Of a DNA stretch of 47,306 bases, positions 1 through 11,257 are shown in pieces. The notes below the pieces were generated by a model that saw only the letters and a program-made list of their open reading frames with translations, was not told the origin of the DNA and did not search any database. This DNA comes from Candidatus Hepatobacter penaei (GTDB lineage: Bacteria > Pseudomonadota > Alphaproteobacteria > Holosporales > Hepatobacteraceae). The stretch is from assembly GCF_000742475.1 (NCBI RefSeq), contig NZ_JQAJ01000001.1, positions 25,092 to 72,397 on the forward strand, written 5' to 3'. The position numbers and the translations under genes were made by a program. The first letter of the stretch is position 1; each line of letters opens with the position of its first letter.

Positions 1-1536
1 TATCGCGCGTGCTCCGTGACGGTGGAAAATCTGGGACCCCAGGATTTAGCGTATGCGAAGCTGGGTTTCTCTCACGCGTATCAGCCTGTTCAAGATACAG
101 GGACCGGAGGTTTTCTTTTAAAAGATGAGAAAAACGGCCAGCCCTCAGAATGGGTATGTTATTTTTCAGATGCGCTCTTGCCGTTGAAGGCCGGGGAAGC
201 AAAGAGTGTCAAAATTGGCTTCAACTTTTCAGATGGCACGGGGGCGAGTGCGGCCCTTCCCACAGACTTTACGATTAACGGCTTTGATCCTGCTGGAAGT
301 GGAAGTGGAAGTGATGATGAGCCGCCCACGGTTCCGCAGATGCTGGTATCGGAAAACGTAAAGCCCCATAGTTTTTTGTTGAAGTGGGATCCATCCACCA
401 ATAATGTGGGCGTTGTGGGCTATAACGTGACTTATTATCCTTATGATGATATGCCGTCTTCGGCCACCATGGGCACGGTGTCCACCTCCACAAAGATTTC
501 TGGTTTGTTGTCTGACAAAACCTATGGGTGCACAGTGTTGGCGTTTGATGCGGCTGGCAATAAATCCGCTGCCTCTGAAACGCTTCTTGTGACCACAACA
601 TCGGGCACGACACCTGGTGATCGCATGGCTGCCCCCTATGTGGACGTTGTGGGGTGTAAAAAGCCCAGCACCATGAAGATGGTGGATAAAGCCGGGTTAA
701 CAACCCTGATTGCTGGGTTTATCGAGGGGCGTGAAGACAAAGCTTGTTGGGCGGGTCATAGTATGATCTATAACCCCAACACAGATATCAACGAAGATGG
801 GGACGCTGCGCAATCAGATTACTTACGCCAGTTTTTGAGCAACTATCCTGACAGCGCCATTTCGGTTGGTGGTCCCTATGGGTTGCCGCCGGCCGCCAAT
901 GCGTCTATCGATGTCAGCAAACTGACCGATATCTACAAAGGTATTCTTGATAACTATGGCGTTAAGACGCTGGACTTTTACTATGCCGGTGGATTTTTAG
1001 CCGACACCGAAGCCTTGGGTCGTCATGTGGAAGCTGTGGTCAAGCTTGTAGAAGGTCGTCCCGATACGCTTCTTATCTATACCTTGCCTGTAGATGCCTC
1101 CACGAACGTTCAGGGTTTCACGCGCCATGGTGAAAAGTTCTTGAAGCTTTTGTCAGGTAATGGGGTGGTGCCCGCCGTGGTGCAGTGCCTGCTGAAAGAT
1201 TTTGGTGAGGGCTCTGGTGACAATCTCTATGATGCCTCGGTGGTGGCTTTGGAAGCTGCCCATGGGCAGATCAAGGAAATCTTTAGCGATGAGTGGTCGG
1301 ATGATGATATTTGGACCCATATGGGGGCCTGTCCCATGTTTGGTAAAAACAATAACGACAAAGTGTTTACCCTGGCCAATCAAACCAGCCTCAATACATT
1401 TTGCCAAGGAAAAGGTATGTCATTGATGTCAGGATGGAGCATTGACCGTGACGCCAATGATGAGGTTGGCATCGATGACTACCAGCCCTATGACTTTTCA
1501 AAAGAAGTGGCTAAATTTGCGGTGGAGGCGCCTTGA
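1..1536 (+). CDS. Secreted FnIII + GH18 chitinase-fold protein (5' end outside window)
   Basis: The reading frame is open through base 1, so the true start lies upstream; residue numbers here count from the in-frame GTG at 16. Residues 1-95 look like a beta-rich domain, possibly carbohydrate-binding, followed by a Gly/Ser linker (94-100). Residues 103-197 are a fibronectin type III domain, and 206-480 a GH18 TIM-barrel. The barrel shows the SxGG-type strand (ISVGGPYG, 282-289), the ACPMFGKN segment followed by VFTLAN, and the last-strand pattern SGWSIDRD (472-479), all typical of bacterial chitinases. The catalytic DxxDxDxE strand is degenerate: at 319-325 it reads LDFYYAG with no acidic dyad or Glu, so hydrolysis is doubtful and a chitin- or glycan-binding role is possible. 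The 3' end overlaps the convergent comEC by 49 bp. The fold is fairly sure; the activity is not. Confidence 0.8.
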   Translation, partial: YRACSVTVENLGPQDLAYAKLGFSHAYQPVQDTGTGGFLLKDEKNGQPSEWVCYFSDALLPLKAGEAKSVKIGFNFSDGTGASAALPTDFTINGFDPAGSGSGSDDEPPTVPQMLVSENVKPHSFLLKWDPSTNNVGVVGYNVTYYPYDDMPSSATMGTVSTSTKISGLLSDKTYGCTVLAFDAAGNKSAASETLLVTTTSGTTPGDRMAAPYVDVVGCKKPSTMKMVDKAGLTTLIAGFIEGREDKACWAGHSMIYNPNTDINEDGDAAQSDYLRQFLSNYPDSAISVGGPYGLPPAANASIDVSKLTDIYKGILDNYGVKTLDFYYAGGFLADTEALGRHVEAVVKLVEGRPDTLLIYTLPVDASTNVQGFTRHGEKFLKLLSGNGVVPAVVQCLLKDFGEGSGDNLYDASVVALEAAHGQIKEIFSDEWSDDDIWTHMGACPMFGKNNNDKVFTLANQTSLNTFCQGKGMSLMSGWSIDRDANDEVGIDDYQPYDFSKEVAKFAVEAP

Positions 1537-3758
1537 GGATCCCTTAGCGCGATTGACCTAATCTTTGTGGGTCTAAAAAAGACAGTGCGTCCTTTGTGAT
1601 GAGGGGTGTGCTGTTTTTTGTTGTTATGATGCGCGCGTTTCTTGTGAAGCGGCGGCTGGTATGTCCACGGCCTGCGGCCTTGAAGATCATAGCAAGAGCG
1701 CTTGAGAAAGGTTTTGTTGGGGGAAAGCCACACGCACACGCTGCCCTCACGCCACACAGAAAAGCGATCAAGGCGCAGCTTTTGCCGCCCTCCTTCGCAC
1801 CTGAAACGCAACGGCTCGAGGGCACATACAATATCTGCCGCGCCGCAAAAGGGAAGGTGGCGGGTGCTTTGAGCAAGCAAAAGGTTGATGCCTTTGGGTG
1901 TGCGCTGAAAACAGCCATGGGTGTTGCCCAGCCAGGGGGCTTCAGGCCTTTGAAAGGGTAAGGTGCGCAAGGTTGTGGCGCCTGTGACTTTTTGCCACGT
2001 ATCAAGGGCGAACCGGCATTTGCGCAGGGATGAAGCCCAAAGGGTGTGAGTGGCAGACTCAAAATAAGCCATGCACTTGCCCTCACTTTCCATAAAAATG
2101 TGGGGGGGGTGGGGGGTCCACAGCGCCCAAAATCCGCCTAATAACAGGGGCGCACACAGCCAGCGCAGCGGCGTTTGCCACAACAGCATCCACAATCCTG
2201 AAAGGGTGATAAGACCCAAGGCCCACGGCGCGCCAGCTGGCACGGTGACAGAGGCCAGAGGCCAAGCCGCCACAGTTTGGGCAATGGCGATCAGCCCTGA
2301 AAGAGCAAGGGCAAAAAAGGGGGCGACCCATGAAGCAACGCCCATCAGTGAGCACAACATAAGGGTCATCCCTAGTGGCATCACCACAAAGGTGGTGAGG
2401 GGAATGGCCACCAGGTTCGCCACCATGCCCAGCAGGGTGGCTTGATGAAAGGTGGCCGCAGTAAACGGGAGGGTGGCCAGCCCCGCAATCAGTGTAGACA
2501 AGAGGCTGATCCCCAACCACGAAAGGCCCGTGTGAAACCAGCGCTGTTGAAAACGCGTGGGCGCTTTGACCCGCTCAAACACCGCCACAAGGCTGGTGAC
2601 TGCCGCGAAGGATAGTTGAAAACTGGGTGATAGCAAATTTTCAGGGCGAAAAATAAGAATAAAGGTGGCTGCAAAAGCCACCAGCCTTAAGGATAAAGGC
2701 GATCGATCAAGCAAAAGGGCTGTCATGGCCATGGTGGTCATGAAAAAAGCGCGCGTGGCAGGAATATGCACGCCAGAGAGGTGAAGATAGAGAAATGTGC
2801 CAAGAACGGTGGCCACCGCAGCTATTTTATGCAGGGGCCAGAACAGCACAGCCCGTTGCCACAGGCCGAGTAACGTATAGACCATAAAAAAGATAAGCCC
2901 GGCCACAATCGACATATGAAGACCTGAGATGGCCAGTAAATGGGCCATGCCGGCATCGGCAAAGTCAGCGCGCACAGAGGAAGGCAAGCCTGCTGTGTGG
3001 CCCGTGAGCAGGGCCGCTGCCACGCTGGCGTGGGGCATGGGCAAAACCTCAAACAAAACATGGGTCAGACGCTCACGCCATGGCTCCATCCACATCGTAC
3101 GCCACAAGGGCGGCGGGGCGTGCCGTAGGGAAGGAGGGGTGAGGCAAAACCCCTTCGCGCCGATCCCCTGGAAATAGCACGTTCTGCGCATGTCATAGCC
3201 ATAGGGCCACGTAGGTGGGGGGAGCTTGGTGAGGTTGGCTTTCACCCGTATGTGCTGTCCGGCGCGCAGCGTTTTCCACCCACACGGAATCCACAGCCGC
3301 ACTTTGTGAAGGGCCAGGGTTGGCACAATGCGCGTCACCCGTACAATCACCCGCGCCCCCTTTATCGCTTGTGGCCCGCCTTTATAGCGAAGGTAAGTAA
3401 CGTTTTCAATCACACCCTCAAGCGTGGCGCGTTTGACGTGGGTGTTGAGCATGGGTGTATTAAGGGCTTGTGTTCGCCACAAGGCGGCACTAAAGCCAAG
3501 GCACACGCAGGCAAGGCCCAGCAACACAATATGAAGGAGAAACAACGATCGATGATAGGTGAGCACCACCGCACCCACACACCCTCCGGCACACAGCGCT
3601 GCCCCGAGGGCCCACCAAAAGGGGGGTTCAAACGTGAGTGAAAAATAGAGGGCAATGCCCAGACCTAGCAGCACGGGCGTCCACAGGATGAAACGATCTT
3701 GCTCATGTGTCAAAAAAGTGGTGAAAAGCGAGAAAACTCGCGACCAGCGTGTGTGCAT
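1488..3758 (-). CDS. comEC: ComEC/Rec2 family DNA-uptake channel protein
   Basis: Inner-membrane channel that carries single-stranded DNA into the cytoplasm during natural transformation. The 756 residues include an N-terminal hydrophobic region, a DUF4131-like soluble part (about 100-210) and the polytopic Competence domain. That domain holds the signature HLLAISGLHMSIVAG (273-287). The C-terminal third is not a recognisable active metallo-beta-lactamase: I see no HxHxDH motif, only the degenerate tail ending near RRPW that many alphaproteobacterial homologues have. The last ~50 residues are His/Lys-rich and overlap the convergent upstream gene, so they may be a read-on extension. The gene starts 8 bp after the SbmA-like gene and is probably co-transcribed with it. 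dprA, recO and recR elsewhere in the window suit a functional or relict competence/recombination route. Confidence 0.9.
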   Translation of the reverse strand: MHTRWSRVFSLFTTFLTHEQDRFILWTPVLLGLGIALYFSLTFEPPFWWALGAALCAGGCVGAVVLTYHRSLFLLHIVLLGLACVCLGFSAALWRTQALNTPMLNTHVKRATLEGVIENVTYLRYKGGPQAIKGARVIVRVTRIVPTLALHKVRLWIPCGWKTLRAGQHIRVKANLTKLPPPTWPYGYDMRRTCYFQGIGAKGFCLTPPSLRHAPPPLWRTMWMEPWRERLTHVLFEVLPMPHASVAAALLTGHTAGLPSSVRADFADAGMAHLLAISGLHMSIVAGLIFFMVYTLLGLWQRAVLFWPLHKIAAVATVLGTFLYLHLSGVHIPATRAFFMTTMAMTALLLDRSPLSLRLVAFAATFILIFRPENLLSPSFQLSFAAVTSLVAVFERVKAPTRFQQRWFHTGLSWLGISLLSTLIAGLATLPFTAATFHQATLLGMVANLVAIPLTTFVVMPLGMTLMLCSLMGVASWVAPFFALALSGLIAIAQTVAAWPLASVTVPAGAPWALGLITLSGLWMLLWQTPLRWLCAPLLLGGFWALWTPHPPHIFMESEGKCMAYFESATHTLWASSLRKCRFALDTWQKVTGATTLRTLPFQRPEAPWLGNTHGCFQRTPKGINLLLAQSTRHLPFCGAADIVCALEPLRFRCEGGRQKLRLDRFSVWREGSVCVWLSPNKTFLKRSCYDLQGRRPWTYQPPLHKKRAHHNNKKQHTPHHKGRTVFFRPTKIRSIALRDPQGASTANLATSFEKS

Positions 3759-3766
3759 AAGATGGG

Positions 3767-5497
3767 TTACGCGTGAGAGTCGTTGTGAGAGGCGTTATGC
3801 GGGAACAGCCACACGTCTTGATGCAAGGCTTCGAGGGCAGGACGATGGCCCACGCTGATACACGTGGCTTTGGGGAAGCGGGTTTGGATCAGCTGATAAA
3901 GGGCTTGTTCTGATGATTCATCCAGGGCTGAGGTGGCTTCATCCAGAAAAATCCATGAAGGGTTGGCAAGTAGCAATCGCGCAAAACCCAGGCGCTGCTG
4001 CTCTCCACCGGAAAGCACCTGAGGCCAAAAAGCCTCATCCTCTAAACGCGTTTTGAGATGTGCCAGTCCTACGTCCTCAAGCACTTGCACCAGCAAGGTG
4101 GATGAAAAAGCTCTCGCCTCTTGGGGATAGGTTATCACATCTTTCAATTTGCCCAAAGGCAGGTAAGGTTTTTGGGGCAAAAAGAAAAAACGCGCTGCAG
4201 GATAATCAATGGTGCCCTCCCCAAACAGCCACATGCCCTGAAGCGCACGCAAGAGCGTGCTTTTGCCAATGCCTGAAGGCCCTTTGATTAAGGTGGAAGA
4301 GCTGGGCGCCAAGTTTTTGTCCCCCACATGTTGTATTTTTTTCCCTGCGGGCGTTGTTAAGGTGAGGTTGTGGATCACAAGCTCGGGCTTTTCATGGCTT
4401 TGGTATACGATATTTTTATGAGGCAGCGGTTGGTGCATCGTGCGCTCAAAAGCAATCAGACGGGTGAGGCTGGCTTTCCACTCAATAATGTCGGGATAGT
4501 TTTGCACAATGATGGTAAAGGCGTTTTCTACACTTCGAAACACAGAGAGCACCTGCATCAAAATGCCGATGGTGAGCTTTTCACCAAAATAGCGCGGCGC
4601 CATCAACAGCATGGGCACAATGATGCTGACCTGCATATAGCCATTGATCCAAAAGTTGACATAAAGCATTTTGCGCATAATGATCCGTGTGGTGAGATAA
4701 AGGTTATGCACAAACCCATCGGTGGTCTTTTTTTCTTTTGCCTCACCGTTAAGAAAGGCAATGCTTTCGCTGTGTTCGCGAATGCGAGCCAAGGCATAGC
4801 GCAAATCCCCTTCGCGTCGCTCTTTCTCCACATCAAGGGGCAACAGGGGTTTCATGACGTGTTTGGTGATGGCGGTGCCAAGAACGGCATAAAAAAACGC
4901 CACAAACACCAAATAGCCAGGGATCACGATATGATAACCCCACAACGAAAAAGACAGGGGGCCCGAGATCTGCCACAAAATCCCCAAAAACACAATCAGG
5001 GTAAACACTTCTTGCATAATTTTTGTAAAAAGAGTGAGCGTGTTGGTTGTGATATAAAGCAGGTCATCAGAAAGGCGCTGATCGGGGTTGTCCGTATCAC
5101 CCGGCATAAGCTGCAGAAGATAATAGCGCACGTCACTCAACCAGATGGATATATAATGGTGGGAAAGAAAACGCCGCCAAAAAATTTTCAAAAGGGACTC
5201 GATATACGATCGCGCCATGAAAATAATGATATTGATGGCGGCAATGCCCACAAATACAATCATCAAAAAACGAAACTGGGGCAGGTCATAGGCTTGGAAA
5301 GAGTCATAAATAGCACGCTGCCAATAGCTAAAGGCCCCGTGAATGGCTGAATAGGCCACCATAGAGGCAATAAGCATGGCAAAAAGACTGAGGGCCCAGC
5401 GTGATTCGTGAGAACGAAAATACAATAAAAAAATGCGCCCCACATGGCGATAAAAATGGGGAACATGGTGATGATCGTGGTGTGTTTTTTTTAGCAT
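3767..5497 (-). CDS. SbmA/BacA-like ABC transporter, fused permease and ATPase
   Basis: Half-transporter of the ABC_membrane_2 family (YddA/BacA type). It has an N-terminal membrane domain with about six hydrophobic segments and a C-terminal ATPase. Family hallmarks are NPDQRLSDD (137-145) and the stretch REGDLRYALARIREHSES (228-245). The ATPase shows Walker A GPSGIGKS (406-413), signature LSGGEQQR (495-502) and Walker B WIFLDE (515-520). Relatives import peptides or vitamin B12-like substrates, or affect very-long-chain fatty acids of the envelope. In host-associated alphaproteobacteria BacA-type proteins protect against host antimicrobial peptides; the substrate here is unknown. The N-terminus has a His-rich stretch (HHDHHH, about residues 6-11) that could bind metal. 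A good promoter lies 33 bp upstream, and comEC follows after 8 bp. Confidence 0.9.
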   Translation of the reverse strand: MLKKTHHDHHHVPHFYRHVGRIFLLYFRSHESRWALSLFAMLIASMVAYSAIHGAFSYWQRAIYDSFQAYDLPQFRFLMIVFVGIAAINIIIFMARSYIESLLKIFWRRFLSHHYISIWLSDVRYYLLQLMPGDTDNPDQRLSDDLLYITTNTLTLFTKIMQEVFTLIVFLGILWQISGPLSFSLWGYHIVIPGYLVFVAFFYAVLGTAITKHVMKPLLPLDVEKERREGDLRYALARIREHSESIAFLNGEAKEKKTTDGFVHNLYLTTRIIMRKMLYVNFWINGYMQVSIIVPMLLMAPRYFGEKLTIGILMQVLSVFRSVENAFTIIVQNYPDIIEWKASLTRLIAFERTMHQPLPHKNIVYQSHEKPELVIHNLTLTTPAGKKIQHVGDKNLAPSSSTLIKGPSGIGKSTLLRALQGMWLFGEGTIDYPAARFFFLPQKPYLPLGKLKDVITYPQEARAFSSTLLVQVLEDVGLAHLKTRLEDEAFWPQVLSGGEQQRLGFARLLLANPSWIFLDEATSALDESSEQALYQLIQTRFPKATCISVGHRPALEALHQDVWLFPHNASHNDSHA

Positions 5498-5529
5498 AAC
5501 GCCCCTGGTAAGCCATGTGTGTGAGAGGG

Positions 5530-5557
5530 ATTATACATAACCCAAGCCGTTTGTAAA
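5530..5557 (-). promoter_or_regulatory. Sigma70-type promoter of the SbmA-like ABC gene
   Basis: On the minus strand, TTTACA (5557-5552), a 16-bp spacer and a perfect TATAAT (5535-5530) lie just upstream of the start codon at 5497. The predicted transcript would have a leader of about 25 nt. This also marks the start of a transcription unit separate from the atp operon upstream. Confidence 0.6.
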
Positions 5558-5740
5558 AAGAATAGGTGACTTCTTCTCCAAAAAGGGTTCCTTTGAAGAG
5601 AGGAACGTAATTTCCTTTTTCCAAAAAACGATCACCGTTTCCTCGAAAAGCAGGGCATACAGCCGGGAAAGGACGCTCATAAGAAAAGGGTTGGCAGGCG
5701 TTTTCAGGGTTACCCCAGGTGTGGGGGCACGGGTGGTGCT

Positions 5741-6140
5741 TTAGGGGGGGTGTGGCGTTGGCGCTGCCTTTTCCTCAGGGCCTTGGGGGGCATGCGGGAG
5801 AGGGCGTTCGTGCGAAAAGGTTTGGGCCCATAAATCATGGCCGCGCGCGGTGAGGGTGGTTTTTTCTTGCGTTAAGCGTACAAGCTCGCGATCTTTATGA
5901 TGAAAAAGATCATCAGCTTGAAAGGCGCACATGTCTTTCATCGGCACACTGGCAATGTCAGGATAGGCTGCTTGCGGGGGGGTGTGTCCAAACCACCAGC
6001 TTCCCACACATGAGGAAAGCCCTAAACAGCTTAGCACACAGGCAAGGTGAGCCACCCACGGGCGGAAGGAGCGCAGCGTGCAACAGAGAAGGCATGCGCA
6101 AATACAGGTTGGTGCGGCGGCGTGGGGGCAACGAGGGCGG

Positions 6141-6151
<11 letters not shown>
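5741..6151 (-). CDS. Probable lipoprotein at the end of the atp operon
   Basis: Short protein of about 136 residues from the ATG at 6151, which overlaps the atpC stop by 11 nt. A hydrophobic segment ends in a lipobox-like LSSC (45-48), followed by SWWFGHTPPQAAYPDIASVP. The YP(D/N)(I/L)ASVP motif just after the lipidated Cys recurs in small alphaproteobacterial outer-membrane lipoproteins of unknown function. After it come a helical Arg/Glu/Lys region and a Pro-rich tail. The region before the hydrophobic core is long and Cys-rich, so the true start may be an internal GTG nearer the core; no good ribosome site decides it. A longer start at 6202 lies inside atpC. Function unknown. Confidence 0.55.
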
Positions 6152-8937
<2,786 letters not shown>

Positions 8938-10467
8938 CTATACAAACCTTTCCATAAACGTCACCAAGAAGGTGTTAAGCTTCTTTTCCACAGCCGCAGA
9001 AAGGGCGGCATCCTTTTCAATGCTGGTTAGAATGAGGCTTTTATCCTCACGCAGGGCGGCGAGAAATTCATCAGAAAAACGTATAAACGCATCCTCGTGA
9101 AGATCGTCGAGATATCCCCTCGTACCTGCAAACAAAAGCACTACCTGCTCTGCCATAGACAAAGGAGAATAGGGCGGCTGTTTCAGCAGCAAGGTGAGGG
9201 CACGCCCACGAGTGAGCAGTTGTTTTGAGGTGCTGTCTAGGTCGGAAGACAGCTGAGAAAAAGCCTGCATTTCTTTGTATTGCGCAAGTTCAAGCTTGAT
9301 TTTACCCGCCACCTGCTTCATGGCTTTACGCTGTGCAGCTGAGCCTACGCGACTGACAGACGTGCCCACGTTAATCGCGGGGCGCAGACCTTCGTTGAAC
9401 AATTTCGATTCAAGAAAAATCTGTCCATCCGTGATGGAAATAACGTTGGTAGGGATATAGGCGGAAATATCGCCCGCCTGGGTTTCAATAATCGGCAACG
9501 CTGTCAATGAACCGCCACCCGCATCAGCGCTCATTTTTCCGGCACGCTCCAACAAGCGGGCGTGAAGATAAAAAACATCTCCTGGGTAAGCCTCGCGTCC
9601 GGGGGGGCGTTTCAGCAACAAAGACATTTCGCGGTAAGCCACAGCGTGCTTGGAAAGATCGTCATAAATAATCAGGGCGTGCTTGCTCCGGTCTCTAAAA
9701 TATTCCCCCATGGTGCAGCCCACATAGGGCACAAGGTATTGCAAGGAAGCAGGGTCAGAGGCATTGGCGGCCACCACGGTGGTGTATGCCATCGCGCCCT
9801 TTTCTTTCAATACCTGCACAAGGTGGGCGATGGTGGATTGCTTTTGCCCGATGCCTACGTAAATACAGTGCACCTGATTGTTTTCATCACCTGCGTCAAA
9901 GGCTTTTTTTTGGTTTAAGATGGCATCGATGGCCAGAGTTGTTTTGCCGGTTTGCCGGTCGCCAATAATCAGCTCTCGCTGTCCGCGTCCGATGGGCACC
10001 AGGGCATCGATGGCTTTAACGCCGGTTTGAAGAGGGGTGGAGACAGATTCACGTTCAATAATGCCAGGGGCCTTAGCATCGATATAGGCCGTTGACACAT
10101 CCGTCAGTGGTCCATTGCCGTCAATGGGGCGACCTAAGCCATCAAGCACGCGTCCTAAAATGCCCATCCCTACCGGGGCTTCCACCATTTCGCCTGTGCG
10201 TTTGGCCAAATCACCTTCTTGCAAGTTTTGGCCGCTGCCCAACAGCACAATGCCCGTGGTTTCTGCATGGAGACTGAGGGCGATGCCCTGAACGTTGTCA
10301 CCCAAAATCACCCGTTCCCCATATTTCACGCCATCAAGGCCCCAAACCGTGGCAATGCCATCACTCAGCGATAAGACGCGGCCCACCTCACGGGTTTCTG
10401 TCATGTGATCAAAATGTTTGATGTGGTCTTGAAGAACGGAGAGAGCCTCTGATGACGACAGGGTCAT
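8938..10467 (-). CDS. atpA: ATP synthase F1 subunit alpha
   Basis: Non-catalytic nucleotide-binding alpha subunit of F1, 509 residues, normal length. It has the N-terminal beta-barrel (EVGRVLSLSDGIATVWGL), the P-loop GDRQTGKT, and the conserved segments EYFRDRSKHALIIYDDLSKH and RPAINVGTSVSRVGSAAQ. A good ribosome site (AAGGA, 8 nt before the ATG) sits in the 16-bp gap after atpH. It forms the alpha3beta3 hexamer with AtpD. No F0 genes lie in the window; in alphaproteobacteria atpIBEF are normally in a separate operon. Confidence 0.97.
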   Translation of the reverse strand: MTLSSSEALSVLQDHIKHFDHMTETREVGRVLSLSDGIATVWGLDGVKYGERVILGDNVQGIALSLHAETTGIVLLGSGQNLQEGDLAKRTGEMVEAPVGMGILGRVLDGLGRPIDGNGPLTDVSTAYIDAKAPGIIERESVSTPLQTGVKAIDALVPIGRGQRELIIGDRQTGKTTLAIDAILNQKKAFDAGDENNQVHCIYVGIGQKQSTIAHLVQVLKEKGAMAYTTVVAANASDPASLQYLVPYVGCTMGEYFRDRSKHALIIYDDLSKHAVAYREMSLLLKRPPGREAYPGDVFYLHARLLERAGKMSADAGGGSLTALPIIETQAGDISAYIPTNVISITDGQIFLESKLFNEGLRPAINVGTSVSRVGSAAQRKAMKQVAGKIKLELAQYKEMQAFSQLSSDLDSTSKQLLTRGRALTLLLKQPPYSPLSMAEQVVLLFAGTRGYLDDLHEDAFIRFSDEFLAALREDKSLILTSIEKDAALSAAVEKKLNTFLVTFMERFV

Positions 10468-10483
10468 AACAATTTCCTTTTAC

Positions 10484-11023
10484 CTAAACATGGGACAAAA
10501 CGCCTTCTTTAAGGCGCATAAGGGCAGATCGCAAAGAGCTGTCCACCATTTTCGAACGCCAAACCCACACACTGCCTGCCAGCAGGCTGGGTTCGTGATG
10601 GGTATGCAAGCGAACGGGTTTTTGAAACGTGTTTTCCAATGCAGCTGTTTTGTTTTTGACTTCTGTGTCAGACAAAGGTGCTGATGTGGCAAGATGAACC
10701 GTCTCATAGCGCTGGGCTTCAAGATAATGCAGCAAATCAGGCAGCAGGCCAAGACGACCATTGGAGGTCAGTAGATCAAGATAGGCTATGGTGGTCTTGT
10801 TTAAGTTAAGCTTGCGGGCCACGCTCACCACAATGGCGGCCGCTTGGCGACGGGGAAGCCCTGATGTGATTAAACGCCAGGCTTGGTGCCCGCACAAAGC
10901 GTGAGCCACCTTGTTGAGCTCTGAAAGCAGGGGCGCGCCGGCGCCTGGTAATGTATGAAACAATTGAATGTACCGCGAAAGCTCAGCACTTGGACCCTGA
11001 ACAAGCAGTTGGTTGATGCCCAC
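10484..11023 (-). CDS. atpH: ATP synthase F1 subunit delta
   Basis: Peripheral-stalk delta (OSCP) subunit, connecting the top of F1 to the b subunits. A longer open frame extends upstream to 11692, but the real start is the GTG at 11023. It is preceded by GGAGGG with a 5-nt spacer, and it gives 179 residues, the normal family length. The protein then begins close to the expected first helix (AELSRYIQLFHTL, the counterpart of the usual RYAxALF). The conserved C-terminal part reads PSLLAGSVWVWRSKMVDSSL. Sequence divergence from typical delta subunits is high, as is usual for this subunit. It is the first gene of atpHAGDC. Confidence 0.9.
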   Translation of the reverse strand: MGINQLLVQGPSAELSRYIQLFHTLPGAGAPLLSELNKVAHALCGHQAWRLITSGLPRRQAAAIVVSVARKLNLNKTTIAYLDLLTSNGRLGLLPDLLHYLEAQRYETVHLATSAPLSDTEVKNKTAALENTFQKPVRLHTHHEPSLLAGSVWVWRSKMVDSSLRSALMRLKEGVLSHV

Positions 11024-11028
11024 AAGAA

Positions 11029-11034
11029 CCCTCC
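11029..11034 (-). promoter_or_regulatory. Shine-Dalgarno site deciding the atpH start
   Basis: GGAGGG on the minus strand, 5 nt before the GTG at 11023. The upstream ATGs in the same frame (11158, 11137, 11068) have no comparable site and would add residues unlike the delta-subunit family, so this site settles the start. Confidence 0.75.
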
Positions 11035-11257
11035 ACTCAAAACATCTTCTTCTACATAGCACAGCCATCCAAGGATCGGCAAGAGTGGACTCGGAAAATG
11101 GCGTGGAGATAGGGTTGGTTGCGGTCGCGGGTGACATGGGATTTGCCGCGGATGACATGAGTTTTGCAAATAAAAAATATTTAAAAGAGACATCTAAGTC
11201 ACGAATATTGATCTTAACAAAAGGAACACACAATAAAAGAGACAAAATCGGGATGGA

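Noticed and set aside
4370-5350. 326-codon plus-strand open frame
   Set aside because: Antisense to the SbmA-like ABC transporter, which has all family motifs; the plus-strand product is His/Lys-rich with no protein pattern.
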